Assembly: GCA_902574955.1 (NCBI GenBank)
Contig: CACGPQ010000002.1
Coordinates: forward strand, 1 to 64,000
Length of the DNA: 64,000 bases
Reading direction: 5' to 3'
Source: an uncultured Synechococcaceae cyanobacterium
Lineage (GTDB): Bacteria; Cyanobacteriota; Cyanobacteriia; PCC-6307; Cyanobiaceae
The notes under the pieces were generated by a model. That model was not told where the DNA came from and made no database searches. It saw only the letters and a program-made list of their open reading frames with translations. Numbering within the stretch: position 1 is the stretch's first letter; each line of letters starts with the position of its first letter. Below are positions 50,874 through 60,179 of the stretch, in pieces. Both the position numbers and the translations under genes were made by a program.

Positions 50874-51917
50874 ATGAGCTTGTCTAACACATCTGCTAAA
50901 AATAATCTCCCTAACTCAGTTCCTAGCGAACGTTTATGGTTAAGGGCAGAATTAATGGGTACACAAGTGATAACTACTGATACTGGGAGGCGGCTAGGCG
51001 TAGTTGGCGAAGTTGTTGTTGATATCGATAGAAGAGAGGTGGTCGCTTTGGGACTTAGAGATAACCCACTTACAAGATTTTTACCAGGTTTGCCAAAATG
51101 GATGCCTTTAGAAAGTATAAAGCAAGTTGGAGATGTCATATTAGTTGACTCCCTAGATTCACTAAGTGAGAGTTTTTCTCCAGAAAGATATGGGAAGGTA
51201 ATTAATTGTCAAGTGATTACAGAATCCGGACAACTTTTAGGAAGAGTTCTTGGCTTTTCTTTTGATATTGAGACTGGGGATTTGATATCTCTTGTTATGG
51301 GTGCTGTTGGTGTTCCGCTTTTAGGTGAGGGGGTTTTAAGTACTTGGGAAATACCTGTTGAGGAAATTGTAAGTAGTGGTACAGATAGGATTATTGTTTA
51401 TGAAGGAGCAGAAGAGAAATTGAAGCAGCTAAGTAGTGGACTACTTGAGAAACTTGGAGTCGGGGGTTCTTCATGGGATGAAAGGGAAGCAAATGGATAC
51501 TCAGCAAATCTTGTACCTGTTGAGAATCAGTTACTTTCAGGCTCTGAATCAGAACAGCCAAACAATTTGGTCGAGGAATATGAAGAAGTTGTTGAACAAG
51601 ACGATTATGAAGATGATTATGAAGATGAACTTGAATATGTTGAATTAAAGGGTTCTCCAGAGGAAATAAATAACAGAAAAAAGCTATACATGGATAATGA
51701 TGATTCTGATCAGATCGAGAATCAAAATAGTGTTAATCAAATAGATGAAAAAAATAATATTGATTTTAAGCAAAAGAAACAATCAACTACTAATTTAGCT
51801 TCGAAAAGACCAATTCAAAATGCAACTGAAACTTTAGATATTGAACCACTAGATGAACAAAATTTAGTTCAAGATAATAAAAAATCAGAAAAGTTTGAAA
51901 TTGATGATCCCTGGTAA
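50874..51917 (+). CDS. PRC-barrel domain protein with acidic C-terminal tail
   Basis: Two PRC-barrel-like segments (TDTGRRLGVVGEVVVDIDRREVVALGL; TESGQLLGRVLGFSFDIETGDLISLVM). Confidence 0.85.
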   Translation: MSLSNTSAKNNLPNSVPSERLWLRAELMGTQVITTDTGRRLGVVGEVVVDIDRREVVALGLRDNPLTRFLPGLPKWMPLESIKQVGDVILVDSLDSLSESFSPERYGKVINCQVITESGQLLGRVLGFSFDIETGDLISLVMGAVGVPLLGEGVLSTWEIPVEEIVSSGTDRIIVYEGAEEKLKQLSSGLLEKLGVGGSSWDEREANGYSANLVPVENQLLSGSESEQPNNLVEEYEEVVEQDDYEDDYEDELEYVELKGSPEEINNRKKLYMDNDDSDQIENQNSVNQIDEKNNIDFKQKKQSTTNLASKRPIQNATETLDIEPLDEQNLVQDNKKSEKFEIDDPW

Positions 51918-51920
51918 TTG

Positions 51921-53186
51921 TTAAAGTTTTTTTATTGAATTAACAATTATATAAGCAAGTTTTTTTGCAGCACCTTTATCTCCTCTTTCTTTGTTTAGAT
52001 TATCCCTAATACTTTTTAAGTGATCTCTACTTTTAATAAGAAATAATACTTCTCTTGCAATTTTTATTGGCGAAATATTACCTATCCTTTCAGGGACAAT
52101 CATTCTTTTAGCTTTAATATTTGGCCAAGCAAAAAACTTCTTTTTTTTAAAATAGAAATTTTTAATTATAAAAGTTAAGAATCTATTTATGAATGAAATT
52201 TTTCCAATTACTCCAAAAATACCATCCCAAGCATTCATCATATTTAAATGTTGAGTTGGCAGAACCACTAACATTGGGAGACCAATTGCTGCTAATTCTG
52301 CAGTATTTGCTCCTACAGTTGTAATTGCGAGATCACATTCTTTTAATATTTCATAGCAAGGATGTTTCTTGATTAGATAAATCTTTGTATTTTTTGATGT
52401 TTTAATTAAATAATCAAAACGAGAGTCTTTGAAGTTTTTAATTGTTTTAATTTTTGATGAGTAATATTTAGCAATTGGATTTTTGTCGCTTTGAAAAAAT
52501 AAATATTCACTTTTATTAGTAGTTGGGGCAATGGGAATTATAAAATTTATATTTTTATTTTCTTGAACAATATGATCTGCAACTTCTAAGAAGAAAGGAA
52601 TTCCAACAGAAAGCTTTGCTTTCTTAGAACCAGGTAACAATGCAATGTAGCGTTTTTCTTTATTGCATAATGATCTTTCACTATTAAGTTTGATATCTGC
52701 CATCAAATCGCCAATGACTTTACATTTATATTTATATCTTTTAGGTATTAACTCTTTTACTTTTAAATTCATAGCAGCAATTTTGTTGGTCCATTGAGGC
52801 CATCGCGAAACCCATTCTGCATATGTGATATTTAAATAACCTAATCTTTTAGCTAATAAAACGCTCCAAAATTGATCCCCACCAAGGAAAATAACCACCC
52901 CTTTTTTTGGCCAATTCGCAAAAGAATGTGGATTTATCAATAATTTCCAAAAACTTTTGGATTTTGTAATTAATTCGAATTTATTCCATGAATTTGCAAC
53001 TAAAAATTCTTTACCAGTGGCATTTGGGCAAGGAACAAGGACTAACCTAAGAGAGAAATCGAGTTTATCGTCATCACATAGTGATTTACTTATTTTGTTA
53101 AGCTCATCCACTACAGGATGTACCCATGTAGTTAATTCACCAGGACCATTGGAAACTATAACTACTGCAACTGATTTGTTTTTCAT
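51921..53186 (-). CDS. Lipid-A-disaccharide synthase-related glycosyltransferase-like protein (start at 53186; the longer ORF runs into tRNA-Leu)
   Basis: VVIVSNGPGELTTWVHPVVDEL, LLPGSKKAKLSVG, DLAITTVGANTAELAAIGLPMLVVLPTQ. Confidence 0.82.
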   Translation of the reverse strand: MKNKSVAVVIVSNGPGELTTWVHPVVDELNKISKSLCDDDKLDFSLRLVLVPCPNATGKEFLVANSWNKFELITKSKSFWKLLINPHSFANWPKKGVVIFLGGDQFWSVLLAKRLGYLNITYAEWVSRWPQWTNKIAAMNLKVKELIPKRYKYKCKVIGDLMADIKLNSERSLCNKEKRYIALLPGSKKAKLSVGIPFFLEVADHIVQENKNINFIIPIAPTTNKSEYLFFQSDKNPIAKYYSSKIKTIKNFKDSRFDYLIKTSKNTKIYLIKKHPCYEILKECDLAITTVGANTAELAAIGLPMLVVLPTQHLNMMNAWDGIFGVIGKISFINRFLTFIIKNFYFKKKKFFAWPNIKAKRMIVPERIGNISPIKIAREVLFLIKSRDHLKSIRDNLNKERGDKGAAKKLAYIIVNSIKKL

Positions 53187-53212
53187 TGCAGTTAAAACAA
53201 AATACATTAAAT

Positions 53213-53293
53213 GCGGACGGCGAGACTTGAACTCGCAAGGCCGAAGCCACACGCTCCTTAGACGTGCGCGTCTACCAATTCCGCCACGTCCGC
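53213..53293 (-). tRNA. tRNA-Leu, anticodon AAG
   Basis: GCGGACG...CGTCCGC acceptor stem, T-arm GCGAG-TTCAAGT-CTCGC, long variable arm GGCTTCGGCC, anticodon arm CACGT-CTAAGGA-GCGTG; CCA not encoded. Confidence 0.95.
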
Positions 53294-53553
53294 AAAGGGT
53301 TTTCGAGCATCGGCGGATGTCTAAACCTTAAAAATATCATACATTATTGGCTGAATTAAGGATGTAGTTCGAAAAGCGTTTTTTTGAATATGATGAATAA
53401 TTGTTCTATTGCATAAAACAAATATTTATACATATATAACGTTTTAGGTTGTATTGTAAAAAATGTCCTCTGATCTCTAAAAAATTTTGTTGAATACTTT
53501 GGCAAATAATTTTTTATTTTAAGTCATTTCATTTCTTCAATTTTATTTTCATA

Positions 53554-54903
53554 ATGGTTGAAAAAGTTTTAATTGCTAATCGTGGAGAAATAGCTTTACG
53601 AATTGTCAGAAGTTGTAGAGAACTAGGTATTGCAACCGTTGCAGTTTTTAGCACTGTAGATAAAAAAGCATTGCATGTTCAGCTTGCTGATGAGGCGGTT
53701 TGCGTAGGAGATTCATTAAGTAATAAAAGTTATTTAAATATTCCAAATATACTTGCTGCTGCTACATCGAGAGGAGTTGATGCTATTCATCCTGGTTATG
53801 GATTTCTTGCGGAAAATGATAAATTTGCTGAGATGTGTAATGATCACGGCATAGTTTTTATTGGCCCATCTCCTAAAGCTATTAGATCTATGGGAGATAA
53901 ATCTACAGCTAAAGAAACTATGGAAGCAGTTGGAGTTCCAACAGTACCTGGTAGTAAAGGCTTGTTATCAAATGTTGATAAGGCTTATAAATTGGCAGAT
54001 GATATTGGCTATCCGGTAATTATTAAAGCCACTGCTGGAGGAGGTGGAAGAGGTATGCGGTTGGTTGAAAACCCTGATAATCTAGAAAAAATGTTTAAAG
54101 CAGCTCAAGGCGAAGCAGAAGCAGCTTTTGGTAATGATGGTTTATATATGGAGAAATTTATAAAGAAGCCAAGACATGTAGAAATTCAAATTTTGGCCGA
54201 CAGGTCGGGTAATGTTGTTCATTTAGGAGAGCGCGATTGTTCAGTTCAAAGAAGACATCAGAAATTACTAGAGGAGTCTCCTAGTCCTGCAATTAATACT
54301 GAGCTAAGAAAAAAAATGGGGAACGCAGCTATTGCTGCTGCAAAAAGTATCGGCTACGAAGGGGCGGGGACAGTTGAATTTTTAGTTGATGATTATAATA
54401 ATTTTTATTTTATGGAGATGAATACTAGGATTCAAGTTGAACATCCTGTTACTGAAATGGTTACAGGAGTTGATTTAATAGCTGAGCAAATTAAAATCGC
54501 AAGCGGAGCAAACTTGGAATTTAATCAGGATGATATCCATTTAAACGGTCATGCCATTGAATGTAGAATCAATGCTGAAGATCCTTCTCATAATTTCCGA
54601 CCATCACCCGGAAAAATAACTGGGTGGCTTCCTCCTGGTGGCCCTGGTGTAAGGGTGGATAGTCATGTCTATACAGGCTATGAAATCCCTCCTTTCTATG
54701 ACTCATTAATTGGTAAATTAATAGTCTGGGGAAAGGATCGTAATACTGCAATTAAACGTATGAATAGGGCTTTAAATGAATGTGCAGTAACTGGTATTCC
54801 TACAACAATTAACTTTCATCTAACCTTACTGAATAAATCTAAATTTAAGCAGGGTAAGATACATACTAAATATGTAGAAGAAGAATTATTGCCAAATTAC
54901 TGA
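53554..54903 (+). CDS. accC: Acetyl-CoA carboxylase biotin carboxylase subunit
   Basis: [40 protein letters not shown]. Confidence 0.98.
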   Translation: MVEKVLIANRGEIALRIVRSCRELGIATVAVFSTVDKKALHVQLADEAVCVGDSLSNKSYLNIPNILAAATSRGVDAIHPGYGFLAENDKFAEMCNDHGIVFIGPSPKAIRSMGDKSTAKETMEAVGVPTVPGSKGLLSNVDKAYKLADDIGYPVIIKATAGGGGRGMRLVENPDNLEKMFKAAQGEAEAAFGNDGLYMEKFIKKPRHVEIQILADRSGNVVHLGERDCSVQRRHQKLLEESPSPAINTELRKKMGNAAIAAAKSIGYEGAGTVEFLVDDYNNFYFMEMNTRIQVEHPVTEMVTGVDLIAEQIKIASGANLEFNQDDIHLNGHAIECRINAEDPSHNFRPSPGKITGWLPPGGPGVRVDSHVYTGYEIPPFYDSLIGKLIVWGKDRNTAIKRMNRALNECAVTGIPTTINFHLTLLNKSKFKQGKIHTKYVEEELLPNY

Positions 54904-54921
54904 GAAATAATTAAAAGATTT

Positions 54922-55236
54922 CTATGAAATATGTGTATGCAATGCAAGTTTTATAAGGCCTTGCTGACCGACTAATATTTCTCTTAAAAAGCTTATAATT
55001 CCGATCCAAATTACGGGTCCAACATCAACGCCTCCAATAGGAGGAATTAGTTTTCTTGTTAAATTAAGAATAGTGTTCGATGGTATTGAAACTAATAACC
55101 ATAAACCTTTACTTAAATCAATTTTTGGGTACCAAGTAAGTATTAATCTTATTAGAAAAACTATAGTTAGATATGAAAGAGAAATTCCTAAACTAATATC
55201 TAAAATTTGAAGAGAGTTTACAAGCAAGGAAATCAC
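54922..55236 (-). CDS. YggT family membrane protein (Ycf19-like)
   Basis: LILTWYPKI...LTRKLIPPIGGVDVGPVIWIGIISFLREIL. Confidence 0.88.
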   Translation of the reverse strand: MISLLVNSLQILDISLGISLSYLTIVFLIRLILTWYPKIDLSKGLWLLVSIPSNTILNLTRKLIPPIGGVDVGPVIWIGIISFLREILVGQQGLIKLALHTHIS

Positions 55237-55317
55237 AATTATTTAATTCATCTTAATAAACAACCCATTGAAACGTATTTAATTCGTATTATAAATTGAG
55301 AATTTAATATTTAAAAA

Positions 55318-55503
55318 GTGTTTCAAATCTCAAATTTATTACTAGCCGCAGATATTTCTGCTGAAGTTGCAAATAATTCCGCAGTGGGAATGATAGGTAG
55401 TTTTATTGCTGCTGCCTTACTTATCGTTATTCCAGCCACTGCATTTTTGATTTTTGTCAGCCAGAAAGATTCCCTCGATCGTACTTCTACTGGAAGACGC
55501 TAG
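55318..55503 (+). CDS. psbX: Photosystem II protein PsbX
   Basis: Single TM with [24 protein letters not shown]; followed by ycf66. Confidence 0.85.
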   Translation: MFQISNLLLAADISAEVANNSAVGMIGSFIAAALLIVIPATAFLIFVSQKDSLDRTSTGRR

Positions 55504-55583
55504 TTTTTGTAGAAGTTTTAAGTACACTATATATATAGGGGATATAACTAACCCTTTAAAAAATAAATTTTTGGAGAAAGAAT

Positions 55584-56510
55584 GTGGTCAATGCTAGTCT
55601 CAATTGGGCCAGTATTGTTGGTATAGTTCTCGCGGTATGTGGAGGAGGCCTTTATTTTTTGAGGTCCTTTAAGCCTGCCTTGGCGCGGGATTATGATGTT
55701 TTCTTCGCAGCAATTGGACTTTTGTGCGGAGGAATATTATTTTTTCAAGGCTGGAGGTTAGATCCTATCCTTCAGTTTGGTCAGTTTTTATTAGCAGGAA
55801 CTACAGTTTTTTTCGCATATGAAAGTGTGCGATTGAGGGGAGTTGCTACTGATCAAGCTAGAAGGTCATCTTATTTTGATGATGATCCTATTTCTGATGT
55901 TCCAAGAAATTCTAGAGGTCGATTTAATGACGATTATGATAGGTTTGAAGAATCGGAAAGTCCATCTAGAAGATTTAAACCTCAAGAAGATGAATTTGAA
56001 GAAGACTATATGGAGGGGAGATCTCGGAGGAGGAATGTTTCAAGAGCCATACCCTCTGCTGCAGCAAGTAGAAGTAGGCCATCTACAAGGATAAGTCAGT
56101 TTGAAAATGACGAGCCTATAAGAAGGAGAAGACAGACTTCTGAAGATAGAGATAGGAAAAAACCAGAAACAAATAACTTTGGTGAAAGAAGAAATTTATC
56201 TCGCGATGAAGTTAAAACAGGGTCAAGACCCAGAATGAATCGTAGAGTTTCTAGCCAAGATAATAGCTCTCCTTCTGCTGATTCTTCTCCATTAAGAAAG
56301 AAACCTACTAGATCCCCTATTAGACAGCAAACTTCAACAGCTCAAGTAGAAGATGCTTCATTTAAAGATGCTAATCAAGCTAAAAAACCACCTGAGACTC
56401 GTAGAGTAAGCTCTTCAGCTAGATCAAGTTCAAAAAATCAAAATAGTAGATATAACGTTGGAACAAATAGGAAAAAACCTAGAGATAACAGTTCTAGATT
56501 TGATGATTAA
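55584..56510 (+). CDS. ycf66: Ycf66 family protein with long basic/disordered tail (GTG start)
   Basis: NWASIVGIVLAVCGGGLYFLRSFKPALARDYDVFFAAIGLLCGGILFFQGWRLDPILQFGQ. Confidence 0.9.
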   Translation: MVNASLNWASIVGIVLAVCGGGLYFLRSFKPALARDYDVFFAAIGLLCGGILFFQGWRLDPILQFGQFLLAGTTVFFAYESVRLRGVATDQARRSSYFDDDPISDVPRNSRGRFNDDYDRFEESESPSRRFKPQEDEFEEDYMEGRSRRRNVSRAIPSAAASRSRPSTRISQFENDEPIRRRRQTSEDRDRKKPETNNFGERRNLSRDEVKTGSRPRMNRRVSSQDNSSPSADSSPLRKKPTRSPIRQQTSTAQVEDASFKDANQAKKPPETRRVSSSARSSSKNQNSRYNVGTNRKKPRDNSSRFDD

Positions 56511-56786
56511 TTATAGGATTCCTGCCCATTTTAAAAACGATTGTTGACTAAATAGTTCAATCAATATTATTGAAAGAAAGCCAATCATTGCAAATCTTCC
56601 ATTAGTTTTTTCAGAATAACTACTCCATCCAAATTTATATTCATCTTTAATTTCTATCGATTTTTCACCTAATTGATTATCTCCAATTTGTTCATTGATA
56701 TAATTTGGATCTTTCTGCTGTTCTATAAAACTCTCATTCTCTAGATTAGTTACTTCTGAGTTAGTTTGTTCTTCTTTTGAATTCAT
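56511..56786 (-). CDS. High light-inducible protein / Chl a/b-binding-like (HLIP)
   Basis: EKTNGRFAMIGFLSIILIELFS motif. Confidence 0.9.
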   Translation of the reverse strand: MNSKEEQTNSEVTNLENESFIEQQKDPNYINEQIGDNQLGEKSIEIKDEYKFGWSSYSEKTNGRFAMIGFLSIILIELFSQQSFLKWAGIL

Positions 56787-56795
56787 TTTTTTTTA

Positions 56796-58778
56796 TTAAT
56801 CCTTAAAATTATACTTATCAGAAGTCAATAATTTCCAGTCTCCCTGTCCATTTAATTCTAAAATATTCTCGTGAAAATCTTTCAAGCTAGGTCTATGTCC
56901 AACACTAATAAGAGAAAGTTCTCTTTCTTTAAGTAAACCATATAGTTTTTTTTCAGTGTTAATATCTAAAGCACTTGTTGCTTCATCAAGTACTGCAAAT
57001 CTTGGAGAATTTAGTAAGAGTCTTGCAAAAGCTAATCTTTGTTGCTCGCCTAAGGAAAGAATTCGTGGCCAATCTTGTTTGATATCAAGATTAGGATACC
57101 GATCCACTAAAGTTTTTAAATTTACTTCATGAAGTACAGAAGTAAGATGTTCATCACTAAATTTCTTGACTTCTGTGGGATAACATAATTGTTCCCTTAA
57201 AGAACCAAGTAGCATATATGGTTTTTGAGGAATGAATAATAATTCCCCAATTTTTGGTTTTTTAATTACTCCCTGATCGGGTTCCCATAAACCACTAATC
57301 ATTCTTAGTAAAGATGTTTTTCCGCACCCAGATGGTCCTACTACCAAAAGTGATTGATTATTCTCGATGCTTAAATTTAAATTTTTAATTATTGTTTTAT
57401 TTGATCCTGGTGGGCAAAGGTCTGCATTATTAATAAGAATTGAGGGGTAATCTGAAATAACATTTTGATTGCTTGTTGGGTTGGTTTGACTAATGGATTC
57501 AACTTTTGATTGGAATCCTTCTAATCTGCCAATACCAGCAGTAAATTTTGCAAGTTCTTCGATTTGATTAACAATGAAAAATAACGAACCTTCAACCATT
57601 CCAAATGCAAAGCTTGCCTGAATAAAGCGTCCATAATCAATATCACCTTTAAAGTAAGGGATTGCCATTATTAAATATGGAAAGAAATTTCCAGCATAAT
57701 TAATGGATCTTCTCATGACGTCTATTATTACTCTCCATATAATCAGTAAATTAAAGTTTCTCACCACTTCTCCTAAGCGTCTTTCAGTTTCACTTTGCTC
57801 AGGATTCTCCCCAGAGTAAAAGGCTATTGATTCAGCATTATCTCGAATATGTACTAAGCCATATCGAAAATCTGCTTCATATCTGAGTTGATCAAAGTCA
57901 ATCTTTACAAGATTTTTTCCAGCAATTAAGAGGATAGAAGTTGCAAAAGTGGCGTAACCAAATAAAGAAAAAGTAAGTGTTGTACTAATACTCCATAAAA
58001 TAAGAATATTGAGTGAAAATGTTAGTAGGGCATCAAAAATACCTAATGTGAAAGAGAGGCTTTGCCCGGTAAAAGCTCGGGTATCATCTGTGATTCTTTG
58101 ATCGGGATTATCTACATCCGTTTGTTCTTCATCATTGGGATTTAACTGGTAATAAGCTTTATTAGTCATATAATCTTTGACTAGACTTTTTGAAAGCCAT
58201 TCTCTCCAAATTATTCCTAACTTATATGTAAAAAATATTTGGGAAACCCGTATTGGTAGAGCCACAGCAAAACAACAAGCGTAAATCCCCAATATCCGAT
58301 AAAATCCATCTTCTTGTTTTTCTACCAAAGCATTTGTTAAATCTCTTGCAATAAATCCAATACCTGCGTTTATTCCGTTTACAGCTAAAAGCATTAATAC
58401 AATTATCGCAAGAAATAACCAATGTAACCATCTACGGTTTTTTAATTGACGTCTTAAGCTAAAAAAGCTTCCTGATCCAATTAGAAATAATGCAGAGAAA
58501 AGCAATCCCCAACTCCCAGCCCAAATTGAATTGACAGTACTTACTACACCTCCGAAATACTTTTCAAGAAAAATTGGTTGAAAGCTTTCAAAAAAACTTA
58601 TTATTCCTGTAAGACCAACAAGTACTACTCCACCAACACAAAATAAAAGAGAAATCAAAAGCCATACGAATTGGAATCCATTACATTGATCTATGGGAAG
58701 AAAAAACGGCTGAGATAACTTCCTTAATTTTTGTAATTGGTACAGTATTTTGGATTTATTATTAACTGCTTTATTCAT
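56796..58778 (-). CDS. ABC transporter, fused permease/ATPase (ABCD/SbmA-BacA-like)
   Basis: N-terminal TM domain; GPSGCGKTSLLRMISGLW, LSLGEQQRLAFARLLL, VLDEATSALD. Confidence 0.92.
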   Translation of the reverse strand: MNKAVNNKSKILYQLQKLRKLSQPFFLPIDQCNGFQFVWLLISLLFCVGGVVLVGLTGIISFFESFQPIFLEKYFGGVVSTVNSIWAGSWGLLFSALFLIGSGSFFSLRRQLKNRRWLHWLFLAIIVLMLLAVNGINAGIGFIARDLTNALVEKQEDGFYRILGIYACCFAVALPIRVSQIFFTYKLGIIWREWLSKSLVKDYMTNKAYYQLNPNDEEQTDVDNPDQRITDDTRAFTGQSLSFTLGIFDALLTFSLNILILWSISTTLTFSLFGYATFATSILLIAGKNLVKIDFDQLRYEADFRYGLVHIRDNAESIAFYSGENPEQSETERRLGEVVRNFNLLIIWRVIIDVMRRSINYAGNFFPYLIMAIPYFKGDIDYGRFIQASFAFGMVEGSLFFIVNQIEELAKFTAGIGRLEGFQSKVESISQTNPTSNQNVISDYPSILINNADLCPPGSNKTIIKNLNLSIENNQSLLVVGPSGCGKTSLLRMISGLWEPDQGVIKKPKIGELLFIPQKPYMLLGSLREQLCYPTEVKKFSDEHLTSVLHEVNLKTLVDRYPNLDIKQDWPRILSLGEQQRLAFARLLLNSPRFAVLDEATSALDINTEKKLYGLLKERELSLISVGHRPSLKDFHENILELNGQGDWKLLTSDKYNFKD

Positions 58779-58820
58779 TACTCGACTAATGTTATGAAAT
58801 AAATTATAACTTTTAGCAGT

Positions 58821-59099
58821 CTATTGACCAAAGCCAATAAATGAAAGTGCCCAGTCAGGTAAATTCAAGTAATTCAGGATTGTTGCATCAAATTCATGAA
58901 CTTTTGGAAAAGATTTATCAAATGCCCACCATAGTAGAAAAGGTAAATTAAATAAAATTTGTAATTGCCATTTGTAAGTTAAAACGTTCCAAATTTTTAT
59001 TAACTTAGTTTTGAGTGAATCATCTAGCTTTTCCCAATTTTTTGAAATTAAATTGAATAAATTTTTAGATTCTGTATTTAAAGACTCTGGAGTATTCAT
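58821..59099 (-). CDS. Hypothetical protein
   Basis: ORF with WQLQILFNLPFLLWWAFDKSFPKVHEFDATILNYLNLPDWALSFIGFGQ. Confidence 0.65.
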   Translation of the reverse strand: MNTPESLNTESKNLFNLISKNWEKLDDSLKTKLIKIWNVLTYKWQLQILFNLPFLLWWAFDKSFPKVHEFDATILNYLNLPDWALSFIGFGQ

Positions 59100-59146
59100 T
59101 TTTGTTTTTATTTATTTATAACCCATTAATATTTCTTTCGAGAGTT

Positions 59147-59488
59147 TTACCCTGGAGGCCAATTCATTTTTCTTCCAGATAAAAAATGAATATGTAAATG
59201 AAAAACTGTTTGTCCAGATTCAGCCCCAGTGTTAATTACTGTTCTCCAATTACTTAAATTTTTTGATTTAGCTATTTTGCTACCAACAAAAAGTAAATGC
59301 CCTAATAAATTTGCATCTTGCTCAATACACTCTAATAAACTGATTATTGGCTTTTTAGGAATCACTAAAAAATGTACTGGAGCTTGTGCCTGAATATCAT
59401 TAAACGCAATACAAAACTTATCTTCATAAAGCTTATCGCAGGGTATTTCTTCATTAATGATTTTTTGAAATATTGTTGTTTCAGTCAT
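59147..59488 (-). CDS. HIT family protein
   Basis: TIFQKIINEEIPCDKLYEDKFCIAFNDI ... GQTVFHLHIHFLSGRKM. Confidence 0.95.
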   Translation of the reverse strand: MTETTIFQKIINEEIPCDKLYEDKFCIAFNDIQAQAPVHFLVIPKKPIISLLECIEQDANLLGHLLFVGSKIAKSKNLSNWRTVINTGAESGQTVFHLHIHFLSGRKMNWPPG

Positions 59489-59495
59489 TAAATTA

Positions 59496-60098
59496 TTAAA
59501 TTGAGATAACGTCTTTTTCGTTAAACCCTTCTTTTAAAAGTTCTTTGTTCAAATCATCTTTCGATGTAACTCTATCTACAAATAGTATCCCATTTAAGTG
59601 ATCCATTTCGTGTTGAATACACCTCGCGAGAAGTCCATCTGCTTTCATTTTACGTGGTCGTCCCATTTCATCTCTAAATTTTAATTTTATAGTTGATGGT
59701 CTTACTACATTCAAATAGACGCCAGGTATACTCAAGCAGCCTTCTTCGTATGAATTAAGGGTTGTTCCAAAGTCTGTAATTTCTGGATTGATTAATATTA
59801 AAGGTTCTGCTGCTGAATCTTCAAAATTTACGTCTATGACAAGAAGCTCTTTGTTGATTCCAATTTGAGGTGCAGCAAGTCCAATTCCTTTAGCTGCATA
59901 CATGCTTTGAAGCATTTCTCTAGCAAGTTTTCTAATCGATTCGTCAACTTTAGTTATTCTTTTGGAATTTTGTCTTAATACATCATCACCAAGTTTATAA
60001 ATGTCTAGAGATGGCTTACCTGTTTGTTCTTTCGCAATTTTTTCTGAGTTCCCATTTGTTCTTGACTTTTTTGCAAGTTGTGAAAAATGGTTTGCCAC
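59496..60098 (-). CDS. def: Peptide deformylase
   Basis: GIGLAAPQIG, EEGCLSIPGV, QHEMDHLNG. Confidence 0.97.
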   Translation of the reverse strand: MANHFSQLAKKSRTNGNSEKIAKEQTGKPSLDIYKLGDDVLRQNSKRITKVDESIRKLAREMLQSMYAAKGIGLAAPQIGINKELLVIDVNFEDSAAEPLILINPEITDFGTTLNSYEEGCLSIPGVYLNVVRPSTIKLKFRDEMGRPRKMKADGLLARCIQHEMDHLNGILFVDRVTSKDDLNKELLKEGFNEKDVISI

Positions 60099-60179
60099 GT
60101 TAAAAAAAAAGGTTTTTACATAAGAGTTTAGCTATAAAAATACTAGCACTTTAATTTGCATTCTTTATAGTTTTTTTAA

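Noticed and set aside
50852-51139. 95-aa minus ORF opposite the PRC-barrel gene
   Set aside because: Antisense artefact; the plus-strand protein has clear domain structure
53187-53252. N-terminal extension of the LpxB-like ORF (MWLRPCEFKSRRPHLMYFVLTA)
   Set aside because: Extension overlaps the 3' part of tRNA-Leu; internal ATG at 53186 starts the recognisable Rossmann-like segment
52957-53331. 124-aa plus-strand ORF overlapping tRNA-Leu and the LpxB-like gene
   Set aside because: Antisense to a well-supported CDS and reads straight through the tRNA gene; composition is an artefact of the opposite strand
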